A stretch of 19,040 bases of DNA from JBDSSS01 sp039928615 (GTDB taxonomy: Bacteria; Actinomycetota; Actinomycetes; Actinomycetales; Dermatophilaceae). Position numbers and translations under genes: made by a program. Each line of letters starts with the position of its first letter. The stretch's first letter is position 1. The stretch spans positions 1 to 19,040 of the forward strand of contig JBDSSS010000056.1 in NCBI GenBank assembly GCA_039928615.1, read 5' to 3'. Below the pieces are notes generated by a model, which did no database searches, was not told the DNA's origin, and saw only the letters and a program-made list of their open reading frames with translations. Shown here piece by piece: positions 5,919 through 13,819 of this stretch.

Positions 5919-7283
5919 TCAGGCGCCGGTCACCATCCAGGCGTCGCCGCGGGCCCGCCAGCCGAGCATGACGCCCCGGATGACCATGAAGCCGGTGAAG
6001 GCGAGCCACAGCACGACGACGTCGTGGGTCGGGGATCCGCTGGGGCCGAGCGCCCGCACCGCCAGGGCGAGCGGCAGGTAGGCGACGAAGGTGGCGAGCT
6101 GGCCCCAGGCGAGCCAGCGCCCGTCGCCGGCGCCGATGAGCACCCCGTCGAGGACGAAGACGTAGCCGGCGACGGCCTGGCCGAGCCCGACGACGACGAG
6201 CGCGGCGCCGAGGGCCTCCCGCACGGCGGGGTCGGTGGTGAAGAGGGCGGGCAGCACGCCGTGGAGGGCCACGACGACGAGGCCGAGGCCGAGCCCGCCC
6301 CAGACCCCCCAGCGCAGCATCGTCGAGGTGGCGAGTCGGACCCCTGCCGTGTCGCCGGCGCCGAGCGCCCGACCCGTGAGGGCCTGCGCCGCGATGGCCA
6401 GGGCGTCGAGGGCGAACGCGAGGAAGCTCCAGATGGTGAGGGCCACCTGGTGCGAGGCGAGGGTCACGTCCCCGAGGGACGCGGCGACCCAGGTCGTCAC
6501 GAGGAGCGTCGCCCGCAGCGCGAGCGTGCGCACGAGGAGGGGAACTCCGGTGCGGGCCGCGGCCAGGACCCGCCCCGGGTGGGGGGTCAGCCCCGCGCCG
6601 AGGGCCCGGGCCCGGACGAGCACGACCGCGACGAGGCCGATGGCCATGCCGGTCTGGGCGATGACGGTGCCCCAGGCGGATCCGGCGATCCCCCAGTGCA
6701 ACCCGTAGACGAAGACGAGGTTGAGCACGACGTTGGCGCTGAAGCCCGCGACGGAGGCCACGAGGGGGGTGCGGGTGTCCTGGAGGCCGCGCAGCACCCC
6801 GGTCACGGCGAGGATGACGAGCATCGCCGGCAGGCCGAGGCTGGAGACCCGGAGGTAGGTCGTCGCCTGCTCGATGACGGCCTCGGACGCACCGAAGGCC
6901 GCGCTGATCGGTCGGGCGGTGAGCGCGACGACGACCGCGGTGACCGACCCGATGGCGACCGACAGCCACAGGCCGTCGATGCCGGCCCCGATCGCCCCGC
7001 GCTCGTTGCCGGCGCCGAGCTGCCGCGCGACGACGCTCGTCGTGCCGTAGGCGAGGAAGACGAAGATGCCGGATGCCGTGAGCAGCGCGGCGCTCGCGAC
7101 CCCGAGCCCGGCCAGCTCGGCCGTGCCGAGGTGGCCGATGATCGCGGAGTCGGCGAGCAGGAAGAGCGGCTCGGCGATGAGGGCGAGGAAGGCGGGGACC
7201 GCGAGGCGCAGGATCTCGCGGCGTACCTCGGGCGAGGACGGGTCCGGGGGCGGGGTCGGGGGCGGGGGCGGGGAGGTGCTCAC
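5919..7283 (-). CDS. MATE family efflux transporter (DinF-like)
   Basis: The gene encodes 454 residues, with about twelve hydrophobic segments, of the multidrug and toxic compound extrusion family. Recognisable family stretches are LAVPAFLALIAEPLFLLADSAIIGHLGTAELAGLGVA near the N-terminus, GVLRGLQDTRTPL, the second-half repeat LASHQVALTIWSFLAFALDALAIAAQALTGRALGAGD, and DGVLIGAGDGRWLAWGQL. Such proteins export cationic compounds using a proton or sodium gradient; the substrate here is unknown. The N-terminus carries a proline-rich tail (SPPPPPTPPPDPSSP) before the first helix. I chose the GTG at 7281-7283 because it overlaps the stop of the upstream gene as GTGA, which implies coupled translation. 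It is the last gene of a four-gene operon. Confidence 0.93.
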   Translation of the reverse strand: MSTSPPPPPTPPPDPSSPEVRREILRLAVPAFLALIAEPLFLLADSAIIGHLGTAELAGLGVASAALLTASGIFVFLAYGTTSVVARQLGAGNERGAIGAGIDGLWLSVAIGSVTAVVVALTARPISAAFGASEAVIEQATTYLRVSSLGLPAMLVILAVTGVLRGLQDTRTPLVASVAGFSANVVLNLVFVYGLHWGIAGSAWGTVIAQTGMAIGLVAVVLVRARALGAGLTPHPGRVLAAARTGVPLLVRTLALRATLLVTTWVAASLGDVTLASHQVALTIWSFLAFALDALAIAAQALTGRALGAGDTAGVRLATSTMLRWGVWGGLGLGLVVVALHGVLPALFTTDPAVREALGAALVVVGLGQAVAGYVFVLDGVLIGAGDGRWLAWGQLATFVAYLPLALAVRALGPSGSPTHDVVVLWLAFTGFMVIRGVMLGWRARGDAWMVTGA

Positions 7284-8002
7284 GACGAGACCCCGACGTG
7301 CTTGAGCGCCTCCCGGCGGGACAGCGCCGACAGGTCGGGGTGCTCGGCGACGAAGCCCTGGACCCACGCCGGGTCGAACCGGGCGTGGTCACGCAGCGCC
7401 CAGCCGATCGCCTTGCGGCTGAAGAAGTCGGTCTCCTCGATGTTGGGCTCGATGACGTCGCGGAGCAGGCTCTGGTCGACGCGGTCCTTGGCCCCGACCT
7501 GGCTGATGATCGCCGACCGCCGCACCCAGAGCGAGTCCGACCCGGCCCACTCGCGGAGCCGCAGTCCCTCGACCTGCGGCTCGGCGAGCCGGGTGTCGCG
7601 CACGAGGTGGGTCGCGATGTCGTCGACGACGTCCCACCAGGCACCGGCGCGGATCAGGCTCTCCCACAGCTGCATCGAGTCGCTGTCGACCCACTCGCGG
7701 TAGGCGCGGTGGCGTGCGAGCGTGATCGCGGCATACCAGTGGTCGCGGTGGGTCGCCCCGTCCCAGAGGCTGCGGATCGTCGCCTCCCACTGGTCTCGTG
7801 AAGCCATCGCGAATGCGGGGTCACGCAGCAGCGGGGTCAGGGCCGCCCGCAGCTGCGGCGTCGTCAGGCCGTAGTAGGGCAGGGCCGACCTCATGTAGCG
7901 CTGCTGGCCGGTGGCCCGCTCGGGGTCCGCGCCCCGCTCGAGGGCCGTGGTCACGGCCGCCACGAGGTCGTCGCGCGCGGCGACTTCGGGTCGTGCGGTC
8001 AC
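7280..8002 (-). CDS. DNA alkylation repair protein (AlkD-like HEAT-repeat glycosylase)
   Basis: The protein has 240 residues and belongs to the DNA alkylation repair family, built of HEAT-like helical repeats. Characteristic stretches are QQRYMRSALPYYGLTTPQLR, HWYAAITLARHRAYREWV, the AGAWWDVVDDIATHLV block that carries the Trp/Asp residues of the active-site cleft, LREWAGSDSLWVRRSAIISQ and ETDFFSRKAIGWALRDHARFDPAWVQGFV. Family members remove positively charged alkylated bases such as 3- and 7-methylpurines. The start is ambiguous: GTG at 8002, or TTG at 8011, which would overlap the upstream stop as TTGA. The longer frame (to 8173) runs inside the phosphoesterase gene and is unlikely. The stop overlaps the MATE start by 4 bases. 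Confidence 0.9.
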   Translation of the reverse strand: MTARPEVAARDDLVAAVTTALERGADPERATGQQRYMRSALPYYGLTTPQLRAALTPLLRDPAFAMASRDQWEATIRSLWDGATHRDHWYAAITLARHRAYREWVDSDSMQLWESLIRAGAWWDVVDDIATHLVRDTRLAEPQVEGLRLREWAGSDSLWVRRSAIISQVGAKDRVDQSLLRDVIEPNIEETDFFSRKAIGWALRDHARFDPAWVQGFVAEHPDLSALSRREALKHVGVSS

Positions 8003-8007
8003 GACGG

Positions 8008-9144
8008 TCAACCCCGTCGGACGGTGACGACGGGGATCTCCGGCGGCGCGAGGACCCGCACCGGAGGGCCCCACGCGCCGGCACCCCGGCTGGTGAGCAC
8101 GGGCACGTCCCCGACGGCGTCGAGCCCGTCGATGACCGGCTGCTGGAGCAGCACCGCCCAGCGGAAGGGCCACAGCTGGCCGCCGTGGGTGTGCCCCGAC
8201 AGCTGGAGGTCGACGCCGCGACCCTGGACGAGCTCGGCTGACTTGGGCTGGTGGGCGACGAGGAGGGTGAACCCGGCCGGGTCGGAGTCCCGCAGGGCGA
8301 GGTCGGGGTCGGGAGCCGCGTCCCCCGTCGCGGTGAGGTCGTTGATCCCGGCGACCCGGATCGTCTCGGTGCCACCCGCCGGGTCGGTGAGCACGAGCGA
8401 GTCGTTGCGCAGCACCGTGATCCCGAGCGTCTCCCAGTGCGCGAGCCAGGCATCCGCCTCCTGGGAGATGTACTCGTGGTTGCCGCTCACCGCGACGACG
8501 CCGAGGGGGGCCTCGAGGTCGGCGAGGGGGGCGAGGACGTCGGCCACCTGCTCGACCTTGCCGTCGACGAGGTCGCCGCCGAGCACGACGAGGTCGGGCT
8601 CGGCAGCGTTGATGGCGTCGACGGCCGCGCGGGTGAAGGTCGCGTCACGGACCGGCCCGGCGTGCAGGTCGGTCAGCAGTGCGATCCGCAGCCCGTCGAA
8701 GGCCTCCGGCAGGTCGGGGCTCGTCACCGTCGCCGCGGTGACCGTCGGTCGGGCGGCCTCGTGCAGCCCCCAGCCGGTCGCCGCCACCGCGAGGACGGCG
8801 ACGGCCGGGGTCCCGGCGCGCAGGACGCGTCGGCGCGCGGCGGGACGTCGGAGCAGTCGGGCGACGAGGGCGGCTACTCCCAGGGCGAGCACGCCGAGCA
8901 GCAGGTAGACCCCGATCGCGAGCCAGGTCAGCCCCGCCCACGCGAGCCATCGGCGACCGTTCGGGTCGATGACCCCGCCGAGCATCGCGAAGCCGACGAG
9001 GGAGGTGAGCCAGCCGAGACCGAGGACGAGCCCGGTGCCGATGCGGGTGCGCCGGCCCCAGCCCGGAGCGACGGCGAGCCGACGGTGGAGGTAGACGGTG
9101 AGCAGGGCGAGGACCGTCGCGAGGACGGGGACGAAGAACGACAA
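8008..9144 (-). CDS. Membrane-anchored metallophosphoesterase (calcineurin-like, YaeI/YkuE type)
   Basis: The protein has 378 residues. About four hydrophobic helices fill residues 1-125 and anchor the protein in the membrane. The catalytic domain follows with all metal-binding motifs: D159-x-H161 (LLTDLHAG), GGDLVD (189-194), GNHE (221-224), H298 in VAHQP and GHTHGGQ (317-323). Related enzymes cleave phosphoesters or UDP-lipid intermediates at the membrane; the substrate here is unknown. The start is TTG at 9144, chosen because the first membrane helix begins immediately and no ATG or GTG precedes the helices in frame. No clear ribosome binding site precedes it, but the upstream DUF2277 stop is only ten bases away, so translation is probably coupled. 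Confidence 0.9.
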   Translation of the reverse strand: MSFFVPVLATVLALLTVYLHRRLAVAPGWGRRTRIGTGLVLGLGWLTSLVGFAMLGGVIDPNGRRWLAWAGLTWLAIGVYLLLGVLALGVAALVARLLRRPAARRRVLRAGTPAVAVLAVAATGWGLHEAARPTVTAATVTSPDLPEAFDGLRIALLTDLHAGPVRDATFTRAAVDAINAAEPDLVVLGGDLVDGKVEQVADVLAPLADLEAPLGVVAVSGNHEYISQEADAWLAHWETLGITVLRNDSLVLTDPAGGTETIRVAGINDLTATGDAAPDPDLALRDSDPAGFTLLVAHQPKSAELVQGRGVDLQLSGHTHGGQLWPFRWAVLLQQPVIDGLDAVGDVPVLTSRGAGAWGPPVRVLAPPEIPVVTVRRG

Positions 9145-9154
9145 GCGGCAGCGC

Positions 9155-9430
9155 TCAGGCCGGGGTGCCGAAGCGGACGGCGTTGCGCGCGCGGGCCTTG
9201 TCGCGCTCGAGGTCCCGGTCCTTCGGCGGCGCCGTCGTCGTCAGGTGCTCGAGCAGGTGGGCGGTCGCGTGGGCGATCTCCTCGACCGCCGCGTCGAACG
9301 CCGCCTGGTTGGCCTGGCTGGGCTTGGTCGCCCCGCTGACCTTGCGGACGTACTGCAGCGCGGCAGCGCGCACCTCGTCCGACGTGGCCGGGGGCTCGAA
9401 GTTGTGGAGCTGGCGGATGTTGCGGCACAT
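9155..9430 (-). CDS. DUF2277 domain protein
   Basis: This is a 91-residue protein whose whole length matches the DUF2277 family: it starts MCRNIRQLHNFEPPAT, continues with EVRAAALQYVRKVSGATKPSQANQAAF, and ends with TTAPPKDRDLERDKARARNAVRFG. The function of the family is unknown. The N-terminal cysteine and the high conservation suggest a specific role, and it is often found as a short lead gene in actinobacteria. The ATG at 9430 is supported by the conserved N-terminus. A TACCCT box ends six bases before the ATG, which would give a leaderless transcript. It is the first gene of the operon DUF2277 - phosphoesterase - AlkD-like - MATE. Confidence 0.9.
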   Translation of the reverse strand: MCRNIRQLHNFEPPATSDEVRAAALQYVRKVSGATKPSQANQAAFDAAVEEIAHATAHLLEHLTTTAPPKDRDLERDKARARNAVRFGTPA

Positions 9431-9436
9431 GACTCG

Positions 9437-9442
9437 AGGGTA
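9437..9442 (-). promoter_or_regulatory. Probable -10 box for a leaderless DUF2277 operon transcript
   Basis: On the minus strand, TACCCT fits the actinobacterial TANNNT -10 consensus and is followed by only six bases before the ATG. The +1 would therefore fall on or next to the start codon. No convincing -35 is seen at the expected distance (around 9460-9466). The 97-base gap is shared with the divergent MFS gene. Confidence 0.45.
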
Positions 9443-9527
9443 TGCCGCCCACCCCCCGGGTGCGACGGTTCGAGTTCCCCGGACGCCGGGCGCCACCCCG
9501 CCGCGGGCCGGTGCCACCATGGGGGTC

Positions 9528-11015
9528 ATGGCTGAGGTGCCGGGAGGGCAGGGGCACGGGGAGGCGCTCGGACGCGAACCCGCGGGTGCGGCATCGACGG
9601 CGACCGTCGGGGAGTGCCCGCTGGATCGCCAGCTCGAGATGGGCACGCCCCGGGGCCGGCTCGTGCTCACCACGACGATCCTCGGCAGCGCGGTCGCGAT
9701 GCTCGACGGGACGATCGTCAACGTGGCACTCCCCCGGATCGGCCGCGAGCTGGGCGCGGGCCTCTCCGGTCTGCAGTGGGTCGTCAACGCCTACGCGCTC
9801 GCGCTCGCGGCCCTCATCCTGCTCGGCGGGTCGCTCGGTGACCGGTTCGGTCGGGCCCGGGTCTATGCCATCGGGACGGCGGGTTTCGGCGTCGCGTCGC
9901 TGCTCTGCGGTCTCGCCCCGACGATCGAGACGCTCGTGCTGGCGCGCGCGGCCCAAGGCGTGGCCGCGGCGCTGCTCGTGCCGGGCAGCCTCGCGATCCT
10001 GCAGGCCTCCTTCCGCACGGAGCACCGGATGGCCGCGATCGGGGCGTGGACCGGACTGCTCGGGGTCGCGTCGGCGTCAGGTCCGGTCGTCGGTGGCTGG
10101 CTCGTCGACATCAACTGGCGGTGGGCTTTCGGCCTCAACGTGCCGCTGACCGCGCTCGTCGTCGTGCTGACGCTCCGCGTCGTTCCCGAGTCGCGGAACG
10201 AGGCGGCGAGCCACCGGCTCGATGTGGCGGGGGTGGCGCTCGCGGTCGTGGGCCTCGGTGGCATCACGTACGCCCTCACGGTCGCCCCTGCCCGGCCGGG
10301 ACTCGTCCCGATCGGGCTCGGTGTCGTCGGGGTGGCAGCGCTCATCGGGTTTGTCCTGGTCGAGCGCGGGTCCGCGCACCCCATGGTGACCCCACGACTC
10401 TTTGCGAGCCGCGTCTTCACCGCGATCAACATCGTCACCCTGCTCGTCTACGCCGGGCTCGCGGCCGCGCTGCTCTTCCTCGCCCTCTTCCTGCAGGTCA
10501 CGGCCGGCTGGTCGGCACTCGCCGCCGGGTCGGCAACGCTGCCGATGAGCCTGATCATGCTGGTGCTCGCGGGCCGCTTCGGTGCCCTGGCGACGGCCCA
10601 CGGGCCGCGCCGCTACATGGTGGCGGGCACGCTCTTGGCCGCCGCGGGCTTCGTGGTGCTCGCCCTCTCGCCCGCGTCGCCGTCCTACGTCGTCCACATC
10701 CTCCCCGGTGTGCTCCTGCTCGGGCTCGGCCTCGCGATGCTCGTCGCACCGCTCACCGGGACGGTTCTCGCCGCCGCCCCGGACGAGCTGGCGGGGACGG
10801 CGAGCGGTGTCAACAACGCCGTCTCCCGCACCGCCGGCCTGCTCGCGGTCGCGGCCCTGCCCCCGCTCGTCGGGCTCTCCGGGGACGCGTATGCCGACCC
10901 GACGGCGATGGCCTCGGCGTTCCGCGCCGCGATGCTCGTCTGCGCCGGACTCGTGGCCGCGGGCGCCGGGGTGACCGCCTTCGGCCTGCGCGTCAGCGGG
11001 CGGCCCGTGGCGTGA
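9528..11015 (+). CDS. DHA2 family MFS drug exporter (EmrB/QacA type, 14 TM)
   Basis: The gene encodes 495 residues with about fourteen hydrophobic segments, the DHA2 pattern. The family signature LDGTIVNVALPRIGRELGAGLSGLQWVVNAYALALA spans the first helix and loop, motif A is GGSLGDRFGRAR, and the antiporter motif C region is GVASASGPVVGGWLV. Later parts include WRWAFGLNVPLT and the helix 11-14 region with GVNNAVSRTAGLLAVAALPP. It probably exports lipophilic drugs or metabolites by proton antiport; the substrate is unknown. Two ATGs lie in frame, at 9519 and 9528. I chose 9528, which has a GGGGG run just upstream, but neither has a good ribosome binding site. The gene is transcribed away from the DUF2277 operon and no TetR or MarR regulator adjoins it. 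Confidence 0.92.
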   Translation: MAEVPGGQGHGEALGREPAGAASTATVGECPLDRQLEMGTPRGRLVLTTTILGSAVAMLDGTIVNVALPRIGRELGAGLSGLQWVVNAYALALAALILLGGSLGDRFGRARVYAIGTAGFGVASLLCGLAPTIETLVLARAAQGVAAALLVPGSLAILQASFRTEHRMAAIGAWTGLLGVASASGPVVGGWLVDINWRWAFGLNVPLTALVVVLTLRVVPESRNEAASHRLDVAGVALAVVGLGGITYALTVAPARPGLVPIGLGVVGVAALIGFVLVERGSAHPMVTPRLFASRVFTAINIVTLLVYAGLAAALLFLALFLQVTAGWSALAAGSATLPMSLIMLVLAGRFGALATAHGPRRYMVAGTLLAAAGFVVLALSPASPSYVVHILPGVLLLGLGLAMLVAPLTGTVLAAAPDELAGTASGVNNAVSRTAGLLAVAALPPLVGLSGDAYADPTAMASAFRAAMLVCAGLVAAGAGVTAFGLRVSGRPVA

Positions 11016-11063
11016 CGTGGCGTGACGGGCCGGCCCAGCGGCATACCTGAGGGGTGCCGGGCC

Positions 11064-11095
11064 CTCCGCCACTGCTTCGCGAGGTGGAGCAGTGG
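11064..11095 (+). repeat. Hairpin repeat, copy 1
   Basis: This 32-base unit (beginning CTCCGCCACTGCTTC) is followed 33 bases later by a second copy with a single difference. The arms at 11069-11078 and 11086-11095 form a ten-base stem with a seven-base loop GCGAGGT. The one non-Watson-Crick position is T opposite G, which still pairs as U-G in RNA. It lies 48 bases beyond the MFS stop and may act as a terminator. Confidence 0.75.
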
Positions 11096-11128
11096 CGTGG
11101 GGCGGCCGGGCTGAGGCTCCTCCGGTGA

Positions 11129-11160
11129 CTCCGCCACTGCTCCGCGAGGTGGAGCAGTGG
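11129..11160 (+). repeat. Hairpin repeat, copy 2
   Basis: This copy is identical to copy 1 except for C at 11141 in place of T, which makes its ten-base stem (11134-11143 with 11151-11160) perfect. The loop GCGAGGT is the same. It ends 61 bases before the ROK regulator start, so the pair insulates that gene from the MFS gene upstream. There is no T-run after either copy. Confidence 0.75.
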
Positions 11161-11184
11161 AGGAGGAATGATGGGGGTAGGGGG

Positions 11185-11221
11185 TTGCCCCCAGGTTAGT
11201 TAGTGCAGTTAACTAACTCTC
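11185..11221 (+). promoter_or_regulatory. Leaderless promoter of the amino-sugar cassette
   Basis: TTGCCC (11185-11190) as -35 and TAACTA (11210-11215) as -10 are separated by 19 bases. The -10 ends six bases before the GTG at 11222, so the transcript would start at or next to the start codon. The region is conspicuously AT-rich for this genome and no ribosome binding site precedes the GTG, both consistent with leaderless initiation. Confidence 0.5.
11195..11217. promoter_or_regulatory. Palindromic operator overlapping the cassette -10 box
   Basis: GTTAGTTA (11195-11202) and TAACTAAC (11210-11217) are perfect 8-base inverted arms around a 7-base spacer. The right arm covers the -10 box and ends four bases before the start codon of a ROK-type repressor. 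Autorepression by that protein is the simplest reading; binding itself is inferred. Confidence 0.6.
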
Positions 11222-12334
11222 GTGGCCGCCGACCCTCCTCGCTCGGGCCCGGTGCCCGCGCACGGGCGCCGGCCCAACCTGGCCCTCGTGCTCCAGGCCC
11301 TCCACTCCGGGGGACCGATGAGCCGGGCGGATCTCGCGCGCCGCCTCGGCCTGACCAAGGTCAGCGTCTCGGACCTCGTGGCCGACCTGCTCGCGCGCGG
11401 CCACGCCGTCGAGCTCGGGCCCTCCGGGGTCGTGCGCCCCGGCAAACCGGCCACGCTCGTCGACCTCAACCGCACCGGGCTGCAGACGGTCGGCCTCGAC
11501 CTCGCCGCCCCGGGGGTGCTCCGCGCCGCCGTTCTCGACCTCGACGGCACGATCCTCGCCCGCGACGAGCGGACCCTCGGGCCGGTGCGCGGCGCCGCTG
11601 CCGTCGACCTCGTCCTCGAGCTCGCCCTCGGGGCCGTCGCCGCGGCGACGGCCCCGGTCCTCGGACTGGGCGTGGGGACGCCGGGCATCGTGCGCCCGGG
11701 TGGGGTCGTCGACACCGCGCCCAACCTCGGCTGGACCGACGTCCCGCTCGGTGACCTGCTCGCCGAGGCCACGGGCCTGCCGGTGCTCGTCTGCAACGAC
11801 GCCGACGCGGCCGTCCACGCCGAGCACACCCTCGGCGGCGGCGAGGACCTCGTGCTCGTCAAGATCGGGAGCGGCGTCGGGTGCGGGGTCGTCGTCGGTG
11901 GCCGACGGGTGCGTGGCGCGCACTCCGGCGCCGGGGAGATCGGCCACGTCACGGTCGGCACCGACGGTGGGGCGCGGTGCGGCTGCGGCAGGTACGGGTG
12001 CCTCGAGACCTGGCTCGCCGTCCCCCACCTCGAGGCGGCGCTCGCGGCGGGCGGGTCGAGCGGATCGAGCGGCGTGCTGCGCGAGGCCGGCCAGCGCCTC
12101 GGCATCGCGCTGGCCCCCGTCGTCGGTGTGCTCGACCTCGCCGAGGTCGTCCTCAGCGGTCCCGAGCACCTTCTCGCCGGCCCCCTGCTGCAGTCCGTCG
12201 ACGACACCCTCCGCTCACGGATGCTCACGCGTCCGACCGCGGAGCTCGTCGTGCGCCTCGCGGGCGACCCGACCGACATCGTCCTGCGTGGCGCGTCCGT
12301 GCTCGTCCTCTGGGACCAGCTCGGGATCGCCTGA
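11222..12334 (+). CDS. ROK family transcriptional repressor (NagC/Mlc-like)
   Basis: The protein has 370 residues. An N-terminal winged helix (about 18-75) reads LALVLQALHSGGPMSRADLARRLGLTKVSVSDLVADLLARGHAVE, where LTKVSVSDLVADL is the recognition region. The ROK domain follows: LGVGTPGIV (149-157), CNDADAAVHAEH (191-202), GEIGHVTV (238-245) and the zinc motif C253-x-C255-x4-C260. ROK repressors release DNA on binding a sugar or sugar phosphate. GlcNAc or GlcNAc-6-P is a reasonable guess from the genes that follow. The GTG start at 11222 puts the HTH at the usual place. It is the first gene of the cassette and 27 bases before the GH3 gene. Confidence 0.9.
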   Translation: MAADPPRSGPVPAHGRRPNLALVLQALHSGGPMSRADLARRLGLTKVSVSDLVADLLARGHAVELGPSGVVRPGKPATLVDLNRTGLQTVGLDLAAPGVLRAAVLDLDGTILARDERTLGPVRGAAAVDLVLELALGAVAAATAPVLGLGVGTPGIVRPGGVVDTAPNLGWTDVPLGDLLAEATGLPVLVCNDADAAVHAEHTLGGGEDLVLVKIGSGVGCGVVVGGRRVRGAHSGAGEIGHVTVGTDGGARCGCGRYGCLETWLAVPHLEAALAAGGSSGSSGVLREAGQRLGIALAPVVGVLDLAEVVLSGPEHLLAGPLLQSVDDTLRSRMLTRPTAELVVRLAGDPTDIVLRGASVLVLWDQLGIA

Positions 12335-12361
12335 CCCCCACTCCTCGAGAGGAACCGACCC

Positions 12362-13819
12362 ATGGAGAACCCGGTCGAGCACGACCCGACCACCGAGATC
12401 CGCCGACTCGTCTCGGGCACGCTCATGCCCGGTTTCGTCGGCACGACGGTGCCCGACTGGATCACGCGCGAGTATGCCGCGGGGTTGGCGTCCGTCTGCC
12501 TCTACGGGGCGAACCTGGCCGGGGCAGAGCAGTTCTCGCGACTGTGCTCCGACCTGCGCCGGTCCGGACCCGACCTCGTGATCGCCATCGACGAGGAGGG
12601 TGGCGACGTCACCCGCCTGCACTACCTCACCGGTTCGCCGCAGCCCGGCAACGCGATCCTCGGGCGACTCGACGATCATCTGACCACGCGGGCGTCGGGG
12701 GTGTCCGTCGGGCGGGAGCTCGCGGCATACGGCATCAACCTCGACCTCGCCCCGGTCGTCGACGTCAACTCCGCGGACGAGAACCCCGTCATCGGCACCC
12801 GCAGCTTCGGCGCCGACCCCGGGCTCGTCGCGCGGCACTCCGCGGCGTGGGTCGAGGGCCTGCAGTCGGTGGGGATCGCCGGCTGCGCGAAGCACTTCCC
12901 CGGGCACGGCGACACCGTGACCGACTCGCACCTCGCGCTCCCGCGGGTGGACGCCCCGGCGGACGTGCTCGAGGCGCGCGAGCTCGTCCCCTTCCGGGCG
13001 GCGGTCGCGGCCGGCGTCGCGTGCGTGATGACGTCCCACATCGTCGTCTCGGCGATCGACCCGGACCGCGCTGCGACGTTCTCGCCGGTGCTGCTCGGCG
13101 AGGTGCTGCGCGGCCGTCTCGAGTTCGAGGGCGTCATCGTCTCCGACGCACTCGACATGGCTGGGGCCTCGGCAGAGACGGGGGTGCCCGAGGCCGCGGT
13201 GCGGGCTTTGTCCGCGGGGTGCGACCTGCTGTGTCTCGGGTCGGGGACGAGCGAGGAGACGCACCTCGCGGTCGTGGACGCCCTCGTCGTCGCGGTGCGG
13301 TCCGGCCGTCTCGACCGGTCCCGGGTCGAGGACGCTGCGCGTCGAGTGTCTGCGCTCGGCGCCGCCTATCCGGCTGTGGCGGAGGCGAGTCGCGACGACG
13401 GAGCCCCTGACGGAGACGCAGACGGGGGCGCGCTGCTCTCCGCGGACGAGGTCGCAGCGGGCTTCCACGTCACCGACGCGGCCCGCGAGTGGCTGGCCGC
13501 GGACGGGCCGGCCCGGATCGTCCAGGTCGGCACGGCCACCAACGTCGCGGTGGGTCAGGTCGCGTGGGGTCCGGCGGCCGCGGGGCTCACGGTGGCGGAG
13601 GAGGACGTGCCGGCCGGGGTTCGCGTCGCCGTGGTCGGGCGTGGTCTCGAGCCAGGACACCCGGCGTGGGCCTGTGCCGGACGGCTGAGGGCGGCAGGGC
13701 ACCGGACCATCGTCGTCGAGTGCGGCTGGCCGCGCGGTGGGGCCGACATCGCCACCTACGGAGGGTCGCTCGCCGCCGGGACGGCGTTGGGGCAGCTGCT
13801 GGGCGTCGACCCGCGATGA
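12362..13819 (+). CDS. GH3 family beta-N-acetylglucosaminidase (NagZ-like)
   Basis: The gene encodes 485 residues. The catalytic barrel of the NagZ branch of GH3 spans about 1-335: DEEGGDVTRL (77-86), KHFPGHGDTVTDSHLALP (177-194) with the D188/H190 pair that replaces the usual acid/base, and the nucleophile D262 in VIVSDALDM. The remaining about 145 residues form a C-terminal domain resembling GH3 domain 2. There is no signal peptide, so it acts in the cytoplasm, probably removing GlcNAc from recycled muropeptides or imported chito-oligosaccharides. Some two-domain actinobacterial relatives act as phosphorylases, and sequence alone does not decide this. The ATG at 12362 follows a GAGAGGA ribosome binding site (12347-12353). 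Its stop overlaps the next gene as ATGA. Confidence 0.92.
   Translation: MENPVEHDPTTEIRRLVSGTLMPGFVGTTVPDWITREYAAGLASVCLYGANLAGAEQFSRLCSDLRRSGPDLVIAIDEEGGDVTRLHYLTGSPQPGNAILGRLDDHLTTRASGVSVGRELAAYGINLDLAPVVDVNSADENPVIGTRSFGADPGLVARHSAAWVEGLQSVGIAGCAKHFPGHGDTVTDSHLALPRVDAPADVLEARELVPFRAAVAAGVACVMTSHIVVSAIDPDRAATFSPVLLGEVLRGRLEFEGVIVSDALDMAGASAETGVPEAAVRALSAGCDLLCLGSGTSEETHLAVVDALVVAVRSGRLDRSRVEDAARRVSALGAAYPAVAEASRDDGAPDGDADGGALLSADEVAAGFHVTDAAREWLAADGPARIVQVGTATNVAVGQVAWGPAAAGLTVAEEDVPAGVRVAVVGRGLEPGHPAWACAGRLRAAGHRTIVVECGWPRGGADIATYGGSLAAGTALGQLLGVDPR

Noticed and set aside
11064..11160. CRISPR-like repeats
   Set aside because: There are only two copies, each an internal hairpin, separated by 33 bases, with no cas genes. 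They fit terminators or a dispersed hairpin element better.
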